Positions 54,516 to 62,923 of a stretch of DNA of 64,000 bases are shown piece by piece. The position numbers and the translations under genes are program-made. Source of the stretch: JAWKRB01 sp041389885 (GTDB lineage: Bacteria > Myxococcota_A > Polyangia > Polyangiales > Ga0077539); assembly GCA_041389885.1 (NCBI GenBank), contig JAWKRB010000016.1, positions 124,001-188,000 of the forward strand. Direction: 5' to 3'. The notes under the pieces were generated by a model. That model saw nothing but the letters and a program-made list of their open reading frames with translations. It ran no database searches and was not told the origin of the DNA. Positions within the stretch are counted from its first letter, which is position 1, and each line of letters starts with the position of its first letter.

Positions 54516-55802
54516 GTGTCCGCGGGCGCCTCGCGCGCGACGATGCCGCTCTACGCGCGCATCCTCCTGGGCGTGGCCGCGGGGGTGGCCCTCGCGACGG
54601 TCCTGGGCGAGCGCGCGCGGCCCCTGGGCGACGCGGGGATGCTGGTCATCCGACTCCTCAAGACCCTCGCGTCGCCGCTGATCTTCTTCGCCATCCTCGA
54701 CGCCTTCGCGCGCACGCGGGTGCAGGGCGCGCAGGCCCTGCGCCTCGTCGCGATCTCGTCGGTGAACGCCGTCGTCGCCATCGCCCTGGGCCTCGGCGTG
54801 GGTCACGCGCTGCGCGCCGGCGCCTCCCTCGCCCCGGCCCTGCGCGCCGCGGTCTCGCACGAATCCCTTGCGCCGCAGCGCGTCGCGCACGGTGAGGCGC
54901 CCAGCCTGAACCCCTTCGAGAACCTCGCCCGCTACGTCCCCGAGAGCGTCGTGACGCCCTTCGCGACGAACAACGTGATCTCGATCGTGCTCCTCTCGGT
55001 GCTCCTCGGGCTCGCGCTGCGGCAGGTGCTGGCGTCCGACGACCCGGAGACCCGGCGCGCGGGCGAGACCGTCGCCGACGCGGCGCACGCGGGCCTCACC
55101 CTCTTCGCGCGGGCGCTGCACCTCGTCGTGCAGCTCGTGCCCTTCGCGGTGCTCGGCGTCGTCGCGAAGGTGGTGTCGCGCACGGGCGTCGAGGTCTTTC
55201 GCATGCTCCTGCCCTTCCTGGGCACGGTGCTGCTCGGGCTCACGCTGCAGGCCGTGGTCTGGTACGGGGTGATGGTCGCGGCGCTGGGGCGGCGCTCGCC
55301 GCTGGCGTTCTTTCGAGGGTCCCTCGACGCCGCGGTGACCGCCCTCTCGGCGGGGAGTTCGCTCGCGACGCTGCCGGTGACGCTCCGATGCCTCAGCGAG
55401 CACCACAAGGTCTCCCCCGCCTCCGCGCGGCTCGCGGCCTGCGTGGGCACCAACCTGAACCACGACGGGATCATCCTCTACGAGGCCGCGGCGGTGATCT
55501 TCGTGGCGCAGGCCATCGGGGTGCAGCTCACGCTCGGGCAGCAGGTGACGGTGGCCCTCGCGTCGGTGATGGCGGGGGTGGGCATCGCGGGGGTGCCCGA
55601 GGCGGGGCTGATCACGCTGCCGCTCGTGCTGCACGCCGGGGGGATCCCCGACGCCGTGAGCGCCGCGGTGATCCCGCTGATTCTGCCGGTGGACTGGATC
55701 CTCGGGCGCGCGCGGGCCTGCACGAACGTGCTGGCAGACATGAGCGTGGCGGTGATCCTCGAGCGGTATGAGCCGCGGGGCGTGGGCGAATCCGACGCTT
55801 GA
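54516..55802 (+). CDS. Dicarboxylate/amino acid:cation symporter (DAACS)
   Basis: 428 aa from GTG, two nt after the acyl-CoA dehydrogenase stop. Eight TM helices and two re-entrant loops: the serine-rich hairpin TALSAGSSLATLPVT, NLNHDGIILYEAAAVIF with the cation-site Asn/Asp, and AGVGIAGVPEAGLITLPL, typical of GltP/DctA-type transporters for aspartate, glutamate or C4-dicarboxylates. It is at the inner membrane. Substrate not certain. Confidence 0.9.
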   Translation: MSAGASRATMPLYARILLGVAAGVALATVLGERARPLGDAGMLVIRLLKTLASPLIFFAILDAFARTRVQGAQALRLVAISSVNAVVAIALGLGVGHALRAGASLAPALRAAVSHESLAPQRVAHGEAPSLNPFENLARYVPESVVTPFATNNVISIVLLSVLLGLALRQVLASDDPETRRAGETVADAAHAGLTLFARALHLVVQLVPFAVLGVVAKVVSRTGVEVFRMLLPFLGTVLLGLTLQAVVWYGVMVAALGRRSPLAFFRGSLDAAVTALSAGSSLATLPVTLRCLSEHHKVSPASARLAACVGTNLNHDGIILYEAAAVIFVAQAIGVQLTLGQQVTVALASVMAGVGIAGVPEAGLITLPLVLHAGGIPDAVSAAVIPLILPVDWILGRARACTNVLADMSVAVILERYEPRGVGESDA

Positions 55803-55836
55803 CGTCGCCGCGCGTAGAATCGCACCATCCCAGCCG

Positions 55837-56322
55837 ATGCCGACCCTGCGACGATATCGCGCCTCGGACTGGGACGCGTTCCTCGCCCTGGACATCGAGA
55901 CGGGCAACAACACCCTGCGGTACGCCTCGGAGGCCGAGCGAGAGACCTTTCGCGCGCGCTGGCCCGAGGTGCTGCGAGACCGCTACGGGTGGACCGACGA
56001 GGGTCCGACCGCCGACCACGCCGAGCTGTGGGTGCTCGATGAAGAGGGCGACTACGCCGGGCACCTCTGGCTCAGCGAGCAGGTCGACGTGCTCACGGGC
56101 GTTCGCAGGCTCTGGATCACCACCATGGCCATCGCCGCGCCCTACCGCTCCCGGGGCTGGGCGCGCATGTTGATGGACCACGGCGAGAAGCAGGCCGAGG
56201 CGCGGGGCCTTCAGGGCCTCGGGCTCTCCGTCGACGCCGACAACGTCGTCGCGCGAAAGCTCTACGAGGAGCTCGGGTTCGAGACCGTGCGGCTGCGGAT
56301 GGTCAAGACGCGCAAGGCCTGA
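55837..56322 (+). CDS. GNAT family N-acetyltransferase
   Basis: 161 aa. Acetyl-CoA-binding motif A is visible in IAAPYRSRGWARMLMDHGEK, and the C-terminal LSVDADNVVARKLYEELGFE is the standard GNAT end. The substrate is unknown; amino acid, antibiotic or protein N-termini are typical. A TAGAAT hexamer at 55815-55820, 16 nt before the ATG, is a possible -10. Convergent with the FGE-like gene (3 nt between stop codons). Confidence 0.88.
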   Translation: MPTLRRYRASDWDAFLALDIETGNNTLRYASEAERETFRARWPEVLRDRYGWTDEGPTADHAELWVLDEEGDYAGHLWLSEQVDVLTGVRRLWITTMAIAAPYRSRGWARMLMDHGEKQAEARGLQGLGLSVDADNVVARKLYEELGFETVRLRMVKTRKA

Positions 56323-56325
56323 CGC

Positions 56326-58314
56326 TCAGCGCGTGCGCGCGCAGCGAAAGCCCACGGTGGCGAGCGACTGATCGGCGAAGTGCCCCGGCCGCTCGGCGCC
56401 GCGGAGCTCGAAGGCCTGCACGGCGTCGTACGCGCCCCCGCGCCACACGCGCAGGCTCGAGGTGCCGACGCACAGCGGGTTGTCGGCGCGCTGGGTCCAG
56501 CACGCGTCGCCGTAGCTCGCGACGGAGCTCGCGGTCCACTCGCCGACGTTGCCCGCGAGGTCGAAGATCCCCGCGGGCGCGCCGAGGACCCCGAGGCCCA
56601 CGCGGCGGGTGCGGCGGCCGTCCTGCCCCGGGCACGGGCCCCAGTGCGCGTAGGGGCAGCGCTGTCCGCCGTCGGGGTCGGGCATCATCATCGACGCGAT
56701 GTCCTCCGCGGTAGGGTCGTGGGAGCCCCAGGGAAAGGTCCTGCCCGCGGCGAGCCCCGCGGTGCGCCAGGCTCGCGCGACGAACTCCCACTCGGCCTCG
56801 GTGGGGAGTCGCCCTCCGTCCCAGACGCAGAACTCCATCGCGAGGGTCCAGTCGACGCAGTTGATCGGGTGGCGCTCGCGCTCGGGGGTCGTCGCCGTGG
56901 CGGTCCAGTTGCAGCCCGCCGTCGTCGCGGGGGGCGACGCGGTGAGCGTCCAGGGCACGGTCTGCCCGCCGGGGAAGGTCACCGGCGTCGCCCGAATCGA
57001 GGGCAGCGCCGCCGCGCGGTTCGCCCAGAAGCGTCGAAAGCGCCCGACCGTGACCTCGTACGCGTCGATGGCGAAGCGCCGGAGGGTGAGGTCTCGCGTC
57101 TCGCTACCCATGCGCAGGGTGCCCCCAGGGACCTCGACCTGCGCGCAGGTGTCGAGGTCCGTGGCGCCGCAGCTCCGGGGCGGCGCGCCGCTCGCGCAGG
57201 CGCCCTCGAGGCATCGCTCGCCCAGGCGGCACACGGTGCCGCAGGCTCCGCAGTTCGTGGGGCTCGTCGCGAGGTCGACGCAGGCTCCGCCGCAGCGCTC
57301 GCGGCCCGCGGCGCAGCCGCTCACGCACTCGCCGTCCGCGCAGAGCAGCCCCGCCCCGCACGCACGGCCGCAGCGGCCGCAGTGGAGGTCGGACGAGAGC
57401 TCGGCCTCGCACCCGTTGGCGGGGTTGCCGTCGCAGTCGTCGAAGCCCGCGCGGCAGCGAAAGCGGCACGCGCCGTTCACGCAGAGGGGATCGGTGTTGC
57501 CGCCCACGGGGCACGCCGCGCCGCAGCGCCCGCAGTGCAGGGGGTCGGACGACGTGTCGACCTCGCAGCCGCTCTCGACGAGGCCGTCGCAGTCGCCGCG
57601 GGCGCCGGCGCAGGTGATCGCGCAGGCGCCGCTCCGACAGCTCACCACGCCGCCCGCCGCGGGCTCGCAGGCCCGGCCGCAGGCGCCGCAGTGCGAGGCG
57701 TTCATCGACGTGGTGACGCAGGCCCGCCCGCACTGGGTCACGCCGGTCGGGCAGGCGCTCGCGCACGCGCCGTTGGCGCACACCTGCGGCGCGGGGCACG
57801 CGCGCCCGCACGCGCCGCAATTCGCGGGGTCGCTCTCGGTCTGCACCTCGCAGCCGTTGTCGGAGCGTCCGTCGCAGTCGGCGAAGCCCTCGAAGCACAG
57901 GTCCACCGCGCAGCGCCCCATCGCGCAGGTCGCCCTGGCGGACTGCAACGCGCAGGCGTTGGTGCACGAGCCGCAGTGCAGCGACGAGCGCTGGGTGTCG
58001 TAGCAGGCGTCTCCGCAGGCCGTCAGCCCAGGCCCGCAGGTGAGCGCCGCGTCCGAGGCCGCGACGTCGCGGGGGGAGGCGTCCGAGGGCGGGCCGAGGT
58101 CCGCCGTCGCGTCGCCCGCGGCGTCGCTCGAGGCGGCGCCGTCGCCCGCGGGGGCGTCGTTCGGAGACGCGCCGAGGTCGAAGCCCGGCGCGCCCGCGTC
58201 GAGGCGCCACGCGGGGTCGTCCCAGTGGCTCGCGGGCAGCGGCACGCCCGGAGGACCCTTCGAGGAGCACGCCGCGAGGGCGACGATCACGGCGAGGCAA
58301 TGGGGAGCGCGCAC
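56326..58314 (-). CDS. Stig1-repeat lipoprotein with FGE-sulfatase-like domain
   Basis: 662 aa from GTG (58314). Lipobox LAAC (Cys about 16); Asp/Ala-rich tether (about 30-95); Cys-rich Stig1/MXAN_6577-like repeats (about 100-385) of the type CG-ACG-R/T-AC...C-NGAC; then a formylglycine-generating-enzyme/sulfatase-modifying factor domain (about 395-662): VEVPGGTLRMGS, INCVDWTLAMEFCVWDGGRLPTEAEWEF, GNVGEWTAS, VWRGGAYD and VGFRCAR. The pair of active-site cysteines near the C-terminal RGGS..C..C of true FGE is not present, so it probably is a binding or structural relative. Exposed on the surface by inference. Confidence 0.85.
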   Translation of the reverse strand: MRAPHCLAVIVALAACSSKGPPGVPLPASHWDDPAWRLDAGAPGFDLGASPNDAPAGDGAASSDAAGDATADLGPPSDASPRDVAASDAALTCGPGLTACGDACYDTQRSSLHCGSCTNACALQSARATCAMGRCAVDLCFEGFADCDGRSDNGCEVQTESDPANCGACGRACPAPQVCANGACASACPTGVTQCGRACVTTSMNASHCGACGRACEPAAGGVVSCRSGACAITCAGARGDCDGLVESGCEVDTSSDPLHCGRCGAACPVGGNTDPLCVNGACRFRCRAGFDDCDGNPANGCEAELSSDLHCGRCGRACGAGLLCADGECVSGCAAGRERCGGACVDLATSPTNCGACGTVCRLGERCLEGACASGAPPRSCGATDLDTCAQVEVPGGTLRMGSETRDLTLRRFAIDAYEVTVGRFRRFWANRAAALPSIRATPVTFPGGQTVPWTLTASPPATTAGCNWTATATTPERERHPINCVDWTLAMEFCVWDGGRLPTEAEWEFVARAWRTAGLAAGRTFPWGSHDPTAEDIASMMMPDPDGGQRCPYAHWGPCPGQDGRRTRRVGLGVLGAPAGIFDLAGNVGEWTASSVASYGDACWTQRADNPLCVGTSSLRVWRGGAYDAVQAFELRGAERPGHFADQSLATVGFRCARTR

Positions 58315-58498
58315 GGTCGAAGCACGCCACGAGCGCGCGCCCACCGCAAGCGGCGCGGGCCGCGACGGGGGAGACGCCGCGGCTCGCCGCGTCTACGATC
58401 GTTCGATTCACGTCTATTTTCGAAGGATTGCGAACCACGCGCGCGGCCCGGAGCTCGGGGAGCCGCATTGCCGACGTCCGATCGGGGCGGGAGGCGTG

Positions 58499-58504
58499 TA
58501 TGGT
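58499..58504 (+). promoter_or_regulatory. Putative -10 element (TATGGT), near-leaderless
   Basis: TATGGT lies 9 nt before the in-frame GTG at 58514, which helps to choose that GTG as the start of the propeller lipoprotein. Confidence 0.45.
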
Positions 58505-58513
58505 CCCGCCGTC

Positions 58514-59689
58514 GTGTCTTCAAGTGTCGTGGCGTGGGGGTCTCGGGTGGGCGGTCGAGCGCTCCTCGCCGGGCTGCTCCTGGGCGCCGTGGTGGGTTGC
58601 CGCCCCTCGGGCGCGGCGTCAAACCGCTGCGAGACCGCGAGGATCAGCGCCCGCGGCATCCCCCTCTCGCGCTGCCCGGTGCCGACGCTCACGCTCGACC
58701 TCGGCTGCGGCCCAGGCTGCCGCCAGGTCACCCGCGTCGGGACCATCTCCCCCGACCCTGCTCTCTCCTGCGTCACCCGCCGCGCGTTCTGGTGGGTCGC
58801 AGACTCGCACCTCCTGCGCGCCGGGCTCCCTGGCGGCGAGGTCACGTCGGTGCTGGGCTCCTTCCGCGGCGAGCACGCCGTCGACCCCACGGGCGTCGCG
58901 TGCGACGGCGACGACGTGGTGTTCACCGCCTCGACCCGCGAGCGCGACGCCGAGCGCGTCGACCTCGTCGCGCGATTCCGCGACGGCGGCGACCGCGCCG
59001 AGGTCGTGTGGCGCGACGCCGCGCTGCGGAGCGAGCAGCCCGCGCCGCTCTGGCCGGCGGTCTCGGGCGAGCTCGTGGCCTGGTCGTGGGATTTCACCGT
59101 GCCCACGCTCTGGGCGCAGCGCGGTCGGGCCGCGCCCGTCTCGGTGCGCGCCGACGTGCACGCCACCACGCCGCCCGCCGCGTGGAGCGGGGGCCTGTTC
59201 TTTCACTCGGGCACGCGCATCGAGCGGTGGTCTCCCTCCTACCCGTCCCCCGGGGCGCTCTCGCCCGCGGTGGGCGACCAGTGGTCCCCCGTGGCCCACG
59301 GCCGCTTCGTCGCGTGGATGGATCAGCGCGACGAGCCCCGCGGCACGTCCCGCGCGCCGCGCAACCCGCAGGTCTACCTCCTGCCCGTCGCGGGCGGGCG
59401 CGCGGTGCGCGCGAGCGCGGGGGCCCGCGTCGGGTGGCGCGGGCAGCCGTCGCTCTCCGACGAGTGGCTGGTGTGGGTCGACACGCGCAACGACCCGGTG
59501 CCCGACCGACAGCCCGGCGCCTGGATGCGCGCGGAGGTGTACGGCTGGCGCCTCCCCGCGGGCCCCGAGGTGCGCCTCGCCGCGGACGTCGTGGCGTCGT
59601 TGCCGAGGGTCGTGGGAGGCGCGCTGTACTACGTCGGCGCGAGCGAGGGCACCCGGCGCGACCTCTTCACCAGGCCCATGCCGCGCTGA
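58514..59689 (+). CDS. Lipoprotein with TolB/beta-propeller-like repeats
   Basis: 391 aa from GTG at 58514 (others at 58529 and 58547). Lipobox VVGC (about Cys29); the body has repeated four-strand-like units with W/V-AW or VxWxD motifs (ELVAWSWDFTVPTLWAQRG, GRFVAWMDQRDEP, EWLVWVDTRNDPVPD, GALYYVGASEGTRRDL), the pattern of TolB-like six- or seven-bladed propellers. It is probably periplasmic or surface exposed. Partner unknown. Divergent from the FGE-like lipoprotein; convergent with the flippase. Confidence 0.7.
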   Translation: MSSSVVAWGSRVGGRALLAGLLLGAVVGCRPSGAASNRCETARISARGIPLSRCPVPTLTLDLGCGPGCRQVTRVGTISPDPALSCVTRRAFWWVADSHLLRAGLPGGEVTSVLGSFRGEHAVDPTGVACDGDDVVFTASTRERDAERVDLVARFRDGGDRAEVVWRDAALRSEQPAPLWPAVSGELVAWSWDFTVPTLWAQRGRAAPVSVRADVHATTPPAAWSGGLFFHSGTRIERWSPSYPSPGALSPAVGDQWSPVAHGRFVAWMDQRDEPRGTSRAPRNPQVYLLPVAGGRAVRASAGARVGWRGQPSLSDEWLVWVDTRNDPVPDRQPGAWMRAEVYGWRLPAGPEVRLAADVVASLPRVVGGALYYVGASEGTRRDLFTRPMPR

Positions 59690-59693
59690 GCGT

Positions 59694-61103
59694 TCAGCCG
59701 CGCTGCCGCCTGCGCAGCAGCCACCACACGCCGACGCCGAACAGGATCAGCGAGCTGCTGCACTTGAAGACCATGTCGGCGTAGACGCTCCCCTGGAGGC
59801 CGTAGCGGGGCACCAGCAGCGCCGACGCCGCGACGTGCACGCCCACCGAGATCAGCGCGATGAGCGCGCTCACGCGGAACATCCGCCCCGCGTTGACCAC
59901 CTGCGAGCCGAAGACCGCGACGGTGACCAGGAGCTGCGTGAGGCAGAAGAGGTTCATCACCGGCCAGAGCTGCGTGTACTCGGGCGCGAACATCACGCGC
60001 AGAAAGCGGTCCCCGAAGAGCACCGAGGCGGCGTAGAAGGCCCCTGACACCGCGATGTTCGCGGCCATCACCTTCCAGCCGAGCGAGACGAAGGCGTCGT
60101 GCTCGCCGCGCTGCAGGTGCGAGGCCGCGCGGGCGGCGGTGGCCTGAAAGATCGCGGTGGGGAGAAAGCCCACGAGGGCGATGGGCGACGACGCCACCGC
60201 GAGGTACCCGACCTCGCGCGTGCCTCGAAAGTGCTCCAGGAAGTACCGAGGCATGGGGCCCGCGAAGGCGTTGAGCGCGATCGAGAACACCAGCGGCGCG
60301 GTCATCGCGAGGATGCGCCGAAGCTCCGGGCCGCGAAAGGTCGGGCGCGTCACCTCGCCGGGCGACGCCGCCCGCACGGCGTTCACGTCGAAGAGGCCCC
60401 ACACCGCGAGCGACGAGGCCAGGAGCCCGACAGCGCCCCAGGCCAGCGAGCGCGTGATGAGGAGGATGCCCCCCATGACCGCGATGCCGAGCACGCCGCG
60501 GAGCATCTGCGAGCCGGCGATGAGGTCCATGCGCTCGGCGCGCTGGAGCTGCCCCCAGTGGATGTCGCTCAGGCTGTCGACGCTGCGCGCCAGCGCCACG
60601 AGCACGAAGACGGCGAAGGCGTGCCACGAGCGCGCGACCCAGGCCGACTCGGCGGCCACCACGACCACGGCCACGCCGACGCCCAGCGCCCGCGCGCCCA
60701 GCAGGTCGGAGTACGCGAGGGAGCGCGTCGCGTCGGTGACCAGCACGGTGCGCAGCCCGAGGGAGCACACGGTGATCACCGGCGCGCAGAGCCCCAGCGC
60801 GAGGGAGTACTCGCCCACCATCAGCGGGTCGCCGACCTTGGCGAGGAGCATGACGCTCGCCCACTGCGCGCCGAGCTGCACCGTGTTGCCCGCCAGGGTG
60901 AACACGACGTTCAGGCGCAGCGTGCCCTGGCGAAAGCTCGCGGGCGCGAGGACGCGCAGCAGGCGCTCGGTGAGCTTGGGCGAAGACACGCGGAGGCACC
61001 GTTGCCACAACCCCGTCGAGGCGTTCAATAACCATCGCGAACGTCGCTCGGTCGCGGTCGCTGCCCCAGGGTCTACGGGCCGGGGTTCACCTCGACCCTT
61101 CAC
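59694..61103 (-). CDS. Polysaccharide flippase-like membrane protein (MOP/Wzx family)
   Basis: 469 aa with about 12-14 TM helices; starts with a basic cytoplasmic segment and then FTLAGNTVQLGAQWASVMLLAKVGDP (start of TM1-2), the usual Wzx/MATE-like pattern with no motif beyond that. It probably moves lipid-linked oligosaccharides across the inner membrane, in line with the methyltransferase-glycosyltransferase gene 2 kb away on the other strand. Length and TM pattern match the family; substrate unknown. Confidence 0.8.
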   Translation of the reverse strand: MKGRGEPRPVDPGAATATERRSRWLLNASTGLWQRCLRVSSPKLTERLLRVLAPASFRQGTLRLNVVFTLAGNTVQLGAQWASVMLLAKVGDPLMVGEYSLALGLCAPVITVCSLGLRTVLVTDATRSLAYSDLLGARALGVGVAVVVVAAESAWVARSWHAFAVFVLVALARSVDSLSDIHWGQLQRAERMDLIAGSQMLRGVLGIAVMGGILLITRSLAWGAVGLLASSLAVWGLFDVNAVRAASPGEVTRPTFRGPELRRILAMTAPLVFSIALNAFAGPMPRYFLEHFRGTREVGYLAVASSPIALVGFLPTAIFQATAARAASHLQRGEHDAFVSLGWKVMAANIAVSGAFYAASVLFGDRFLRVMFAPEYTQLWPVMNLFCLTQLLVTVAVFGSQVVNAGRMFRVSALIALISVGVHVAASALLVPRYGLQGSVYADMVFKCSSSLILFGVGVWWLLRRRQRG

Positions 61104-61122
61104 TTCTCCCGCGGCGAGGGAC

Positions 61123-61128
61123 TACTGT
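61123..61128 (+). promoter_or_regulatory. Putative -10 element (TACTGT), leaderless
   Basis: TACTGT ends 8 nt before a GTG and 11 nt before the ATG of the oligopeptidase gene; there is no RBS. Confidence 0.4.
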
Positions 61129-61139
61129 CCGCCACGGTG

Positions 61140-62903
61140 ATGACCTCGCTCCCGCAGTGGGACCTCCGCGGCCTCTACGACTCCCCCGAAGACCCGGCGA
61201 TCGAGGCCGACCTGGACCGCGCCGCGGCCGCCGCGGAGGCCCTCGCGGCGCGCTACGAGGGGCGCGTGGCGGCGCTCGACGGCGCCGACCTCGCGGCGAT
61301 GCTGGTCGAGTACGAGGCGGCGCTCGCGCGGGTGTACCGCCCGCAGCTCTACGCGCAACTGGTGAGCGCGACCGCGACGCTCGACGAGGCGGTCCGCGCC
61401 GCCGCCGCGCACATCGGGGAGCGCACCACGGCGTCGCTCAACCGCGTGCGCTTCGTCGACGTGGAGATCGGCCGCGCGCCCCCTGAGTCGCAGTCGCGCT
61501 GGGCGGCGTCTGAGACCCTGACCCCCTACGGTCACCACGTATGCCGCGCCCGCGCCGCCGCGCCGCACACGCTCCCGGTCGAGGTCGAGGCCGCCCTCGC
61601 GACCAAGGACCTCACCGGCCGCGCCGCCTGGTCGCAGCTCTACGACGAGCGCTGCGCGGCCTGGCGCTTCGAGCTGCCGGGGCGCGAGGGCTCGCTCAAC
61701 CTCGCCGAGGTGCGATCGCTGCGCGAGGCGCCCGAGCGCGAGACGCGCGCGGCGGCGCACGCGGCGGTGCTCGGTCGACTCTCGTCGGAGTCTTCGCTCA
61801 TCGCCTACATCATCAACGCGCTCTACCAGGACCACCGCCTGGAGAACGCCCTGCGCCGCCACGAGAGCCCGGTCGCCCCGACGCTCCTCGACGACGAGCT
61901 GCCCCGCGAGACCCTCGACGCGCTGATGACCGCCGTCGAGGACCACTACCCCGTCGCCCAGCGCTACTTCACGCTCAAGGCGAAGGCGCTCGGTCTGCCC
62001 CGCCTCGCGACCCACGACGTGCTCGCGCCCTACCCTGACGGGGAGCGCGCGGTGCGCTTCGACGAGGCCCGCGACGAGGTGCTCGCGTCCTTCGAGGCGC
62101 TCTCGCCGCGCGCCCGCGGGCTCGCCGAGGCGTTCTTCACCGAGGGGCGCGTCGACGCGGCGCCGCGACCCGGCAAGCGCGACGGCGCGTTCTGCGCGGG
62201 CATGGTCCCGGGCGTGGCCCCGCGGGTGCTGGTGAATTTTCACGGGCGTCTCCGCGACGTGTTCACCCTCGCCCACGAGCTCGGCCACGGGGTTCACTTC
62301 GCCCTCGCCGCCGAGCGGCAGTCGCTGCTCAACTACTGGCCGACCTCCCCCATGGCCGAGACCGCCAGCGTCTTCGGCGAGATGCTCCTGACCCGTCGGC
62401 TCCTCGGCGCGGCGACCGACGACCGCGCGCGCCGACAGCTCCTCGCGGCGCGCATCGAAGAGGCCCTCGGGACCATTCACCGCCAGGTCGCCTTCACCCG
62501 CTATGAGCGCAACGCGCACGCGCAGCGGGCGCACGGGGTGGTCACCGTCGACGCGCTCTGCTCGCTGTGGTCGGCCGAGCTCACGAGGCTGTACGGCGAC
62601 ACGGTCGAGCGCTCGCCCCTCGATGTCTGGGGGTGGGCGGGCATCCCCCACCTGATCCATTACCGCTTCTACTGCTACTCGTACGCCTTCGGGCAGCTGC
62701 TGGTGTTCGCCCTCTACGACCGCTGGGAGCGTCAGGGCGACGAGTTCGCGCCGCGCTACCTCGACCTGCTCTCGGGCGGCGGCGGAGACACGCCCGAGGC
62801 CCTGCTGCGCCCCCTGGGGATCGACCTCACCGACCCGGGCTTCTGGCGCGGCGGGCTCGATGTGGTGACGCGCATGGTCGACGAGTTCGCGTCGGCGGTG
62901 TAA
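61140..62903 (+). CDS. M3 family oligoendopeptidase (PepF-like)
   Basis: 587 aa (588 from the adjacent GTG at 61137). The zinc site HELGHGVHF is at about residue 377, with the downstream ETASVFGE segment carrying the third ligand Glu. The N-terminal helical lid and the VLVNFHGRLRDVFTLA block match PepF/oligopeptidase F. It has no signal peptide, so it cleaves peptides in the cytoplasm. It fits a proteolytic lifestyle together with ald. The next gene starts 21 nt downstream. Confidence 0.92.
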   Translation: MTSLPQWDLRGLYDSPEDPAIEADLDRAAAAAEALAARYEGRVAALDGADLAAMLVEYEAALARVYRPQLYAQLVSATATLDEAVRAAAAHIGERTTASLNRVRFVDVEIGRAPPESQSRWAASETLTPYGHHVCRARAAAPHTLPVEVEAALATKDLTGRAAWSQLYDERCAAWRFELPGREGSLNLAEVRSLREAPERETRAAAHAAVLGRLSSESSLIAYIINALYQDHRLENALRRHESPVAPTLLDDELPRETLDALMTAVEDHYPVAQRYFTLKAKALGLPRLATHDVLAPYPDGERAVRFDEARDEVLASFEALSPRARGLAEAFFTEGRVDAAPRPGKRDGAFCAGMVPGVAPRVLVNFHGRLRDVFTLAHELGHGVHFALAAERQSLLNYWPTSPMAETASVFGEMLLTRRLLGAATDDRARRQLLAARIEEALGTIHRQVAFTRYERNAHAQRAHGVVTVDALCSLWSAELTRLYGDTVERSPLDVWGWAGIPHLIHYRFYCYSYAFGQLLVFALYDRWERQGDEFAPRYLDLLSGGGGDTPEALLRPLGIDLTDPGFWRGGLDVVTRMVDEFASAV

Positions 62904-62923
62904 GGGCTCTGCCCGTTGCCACG

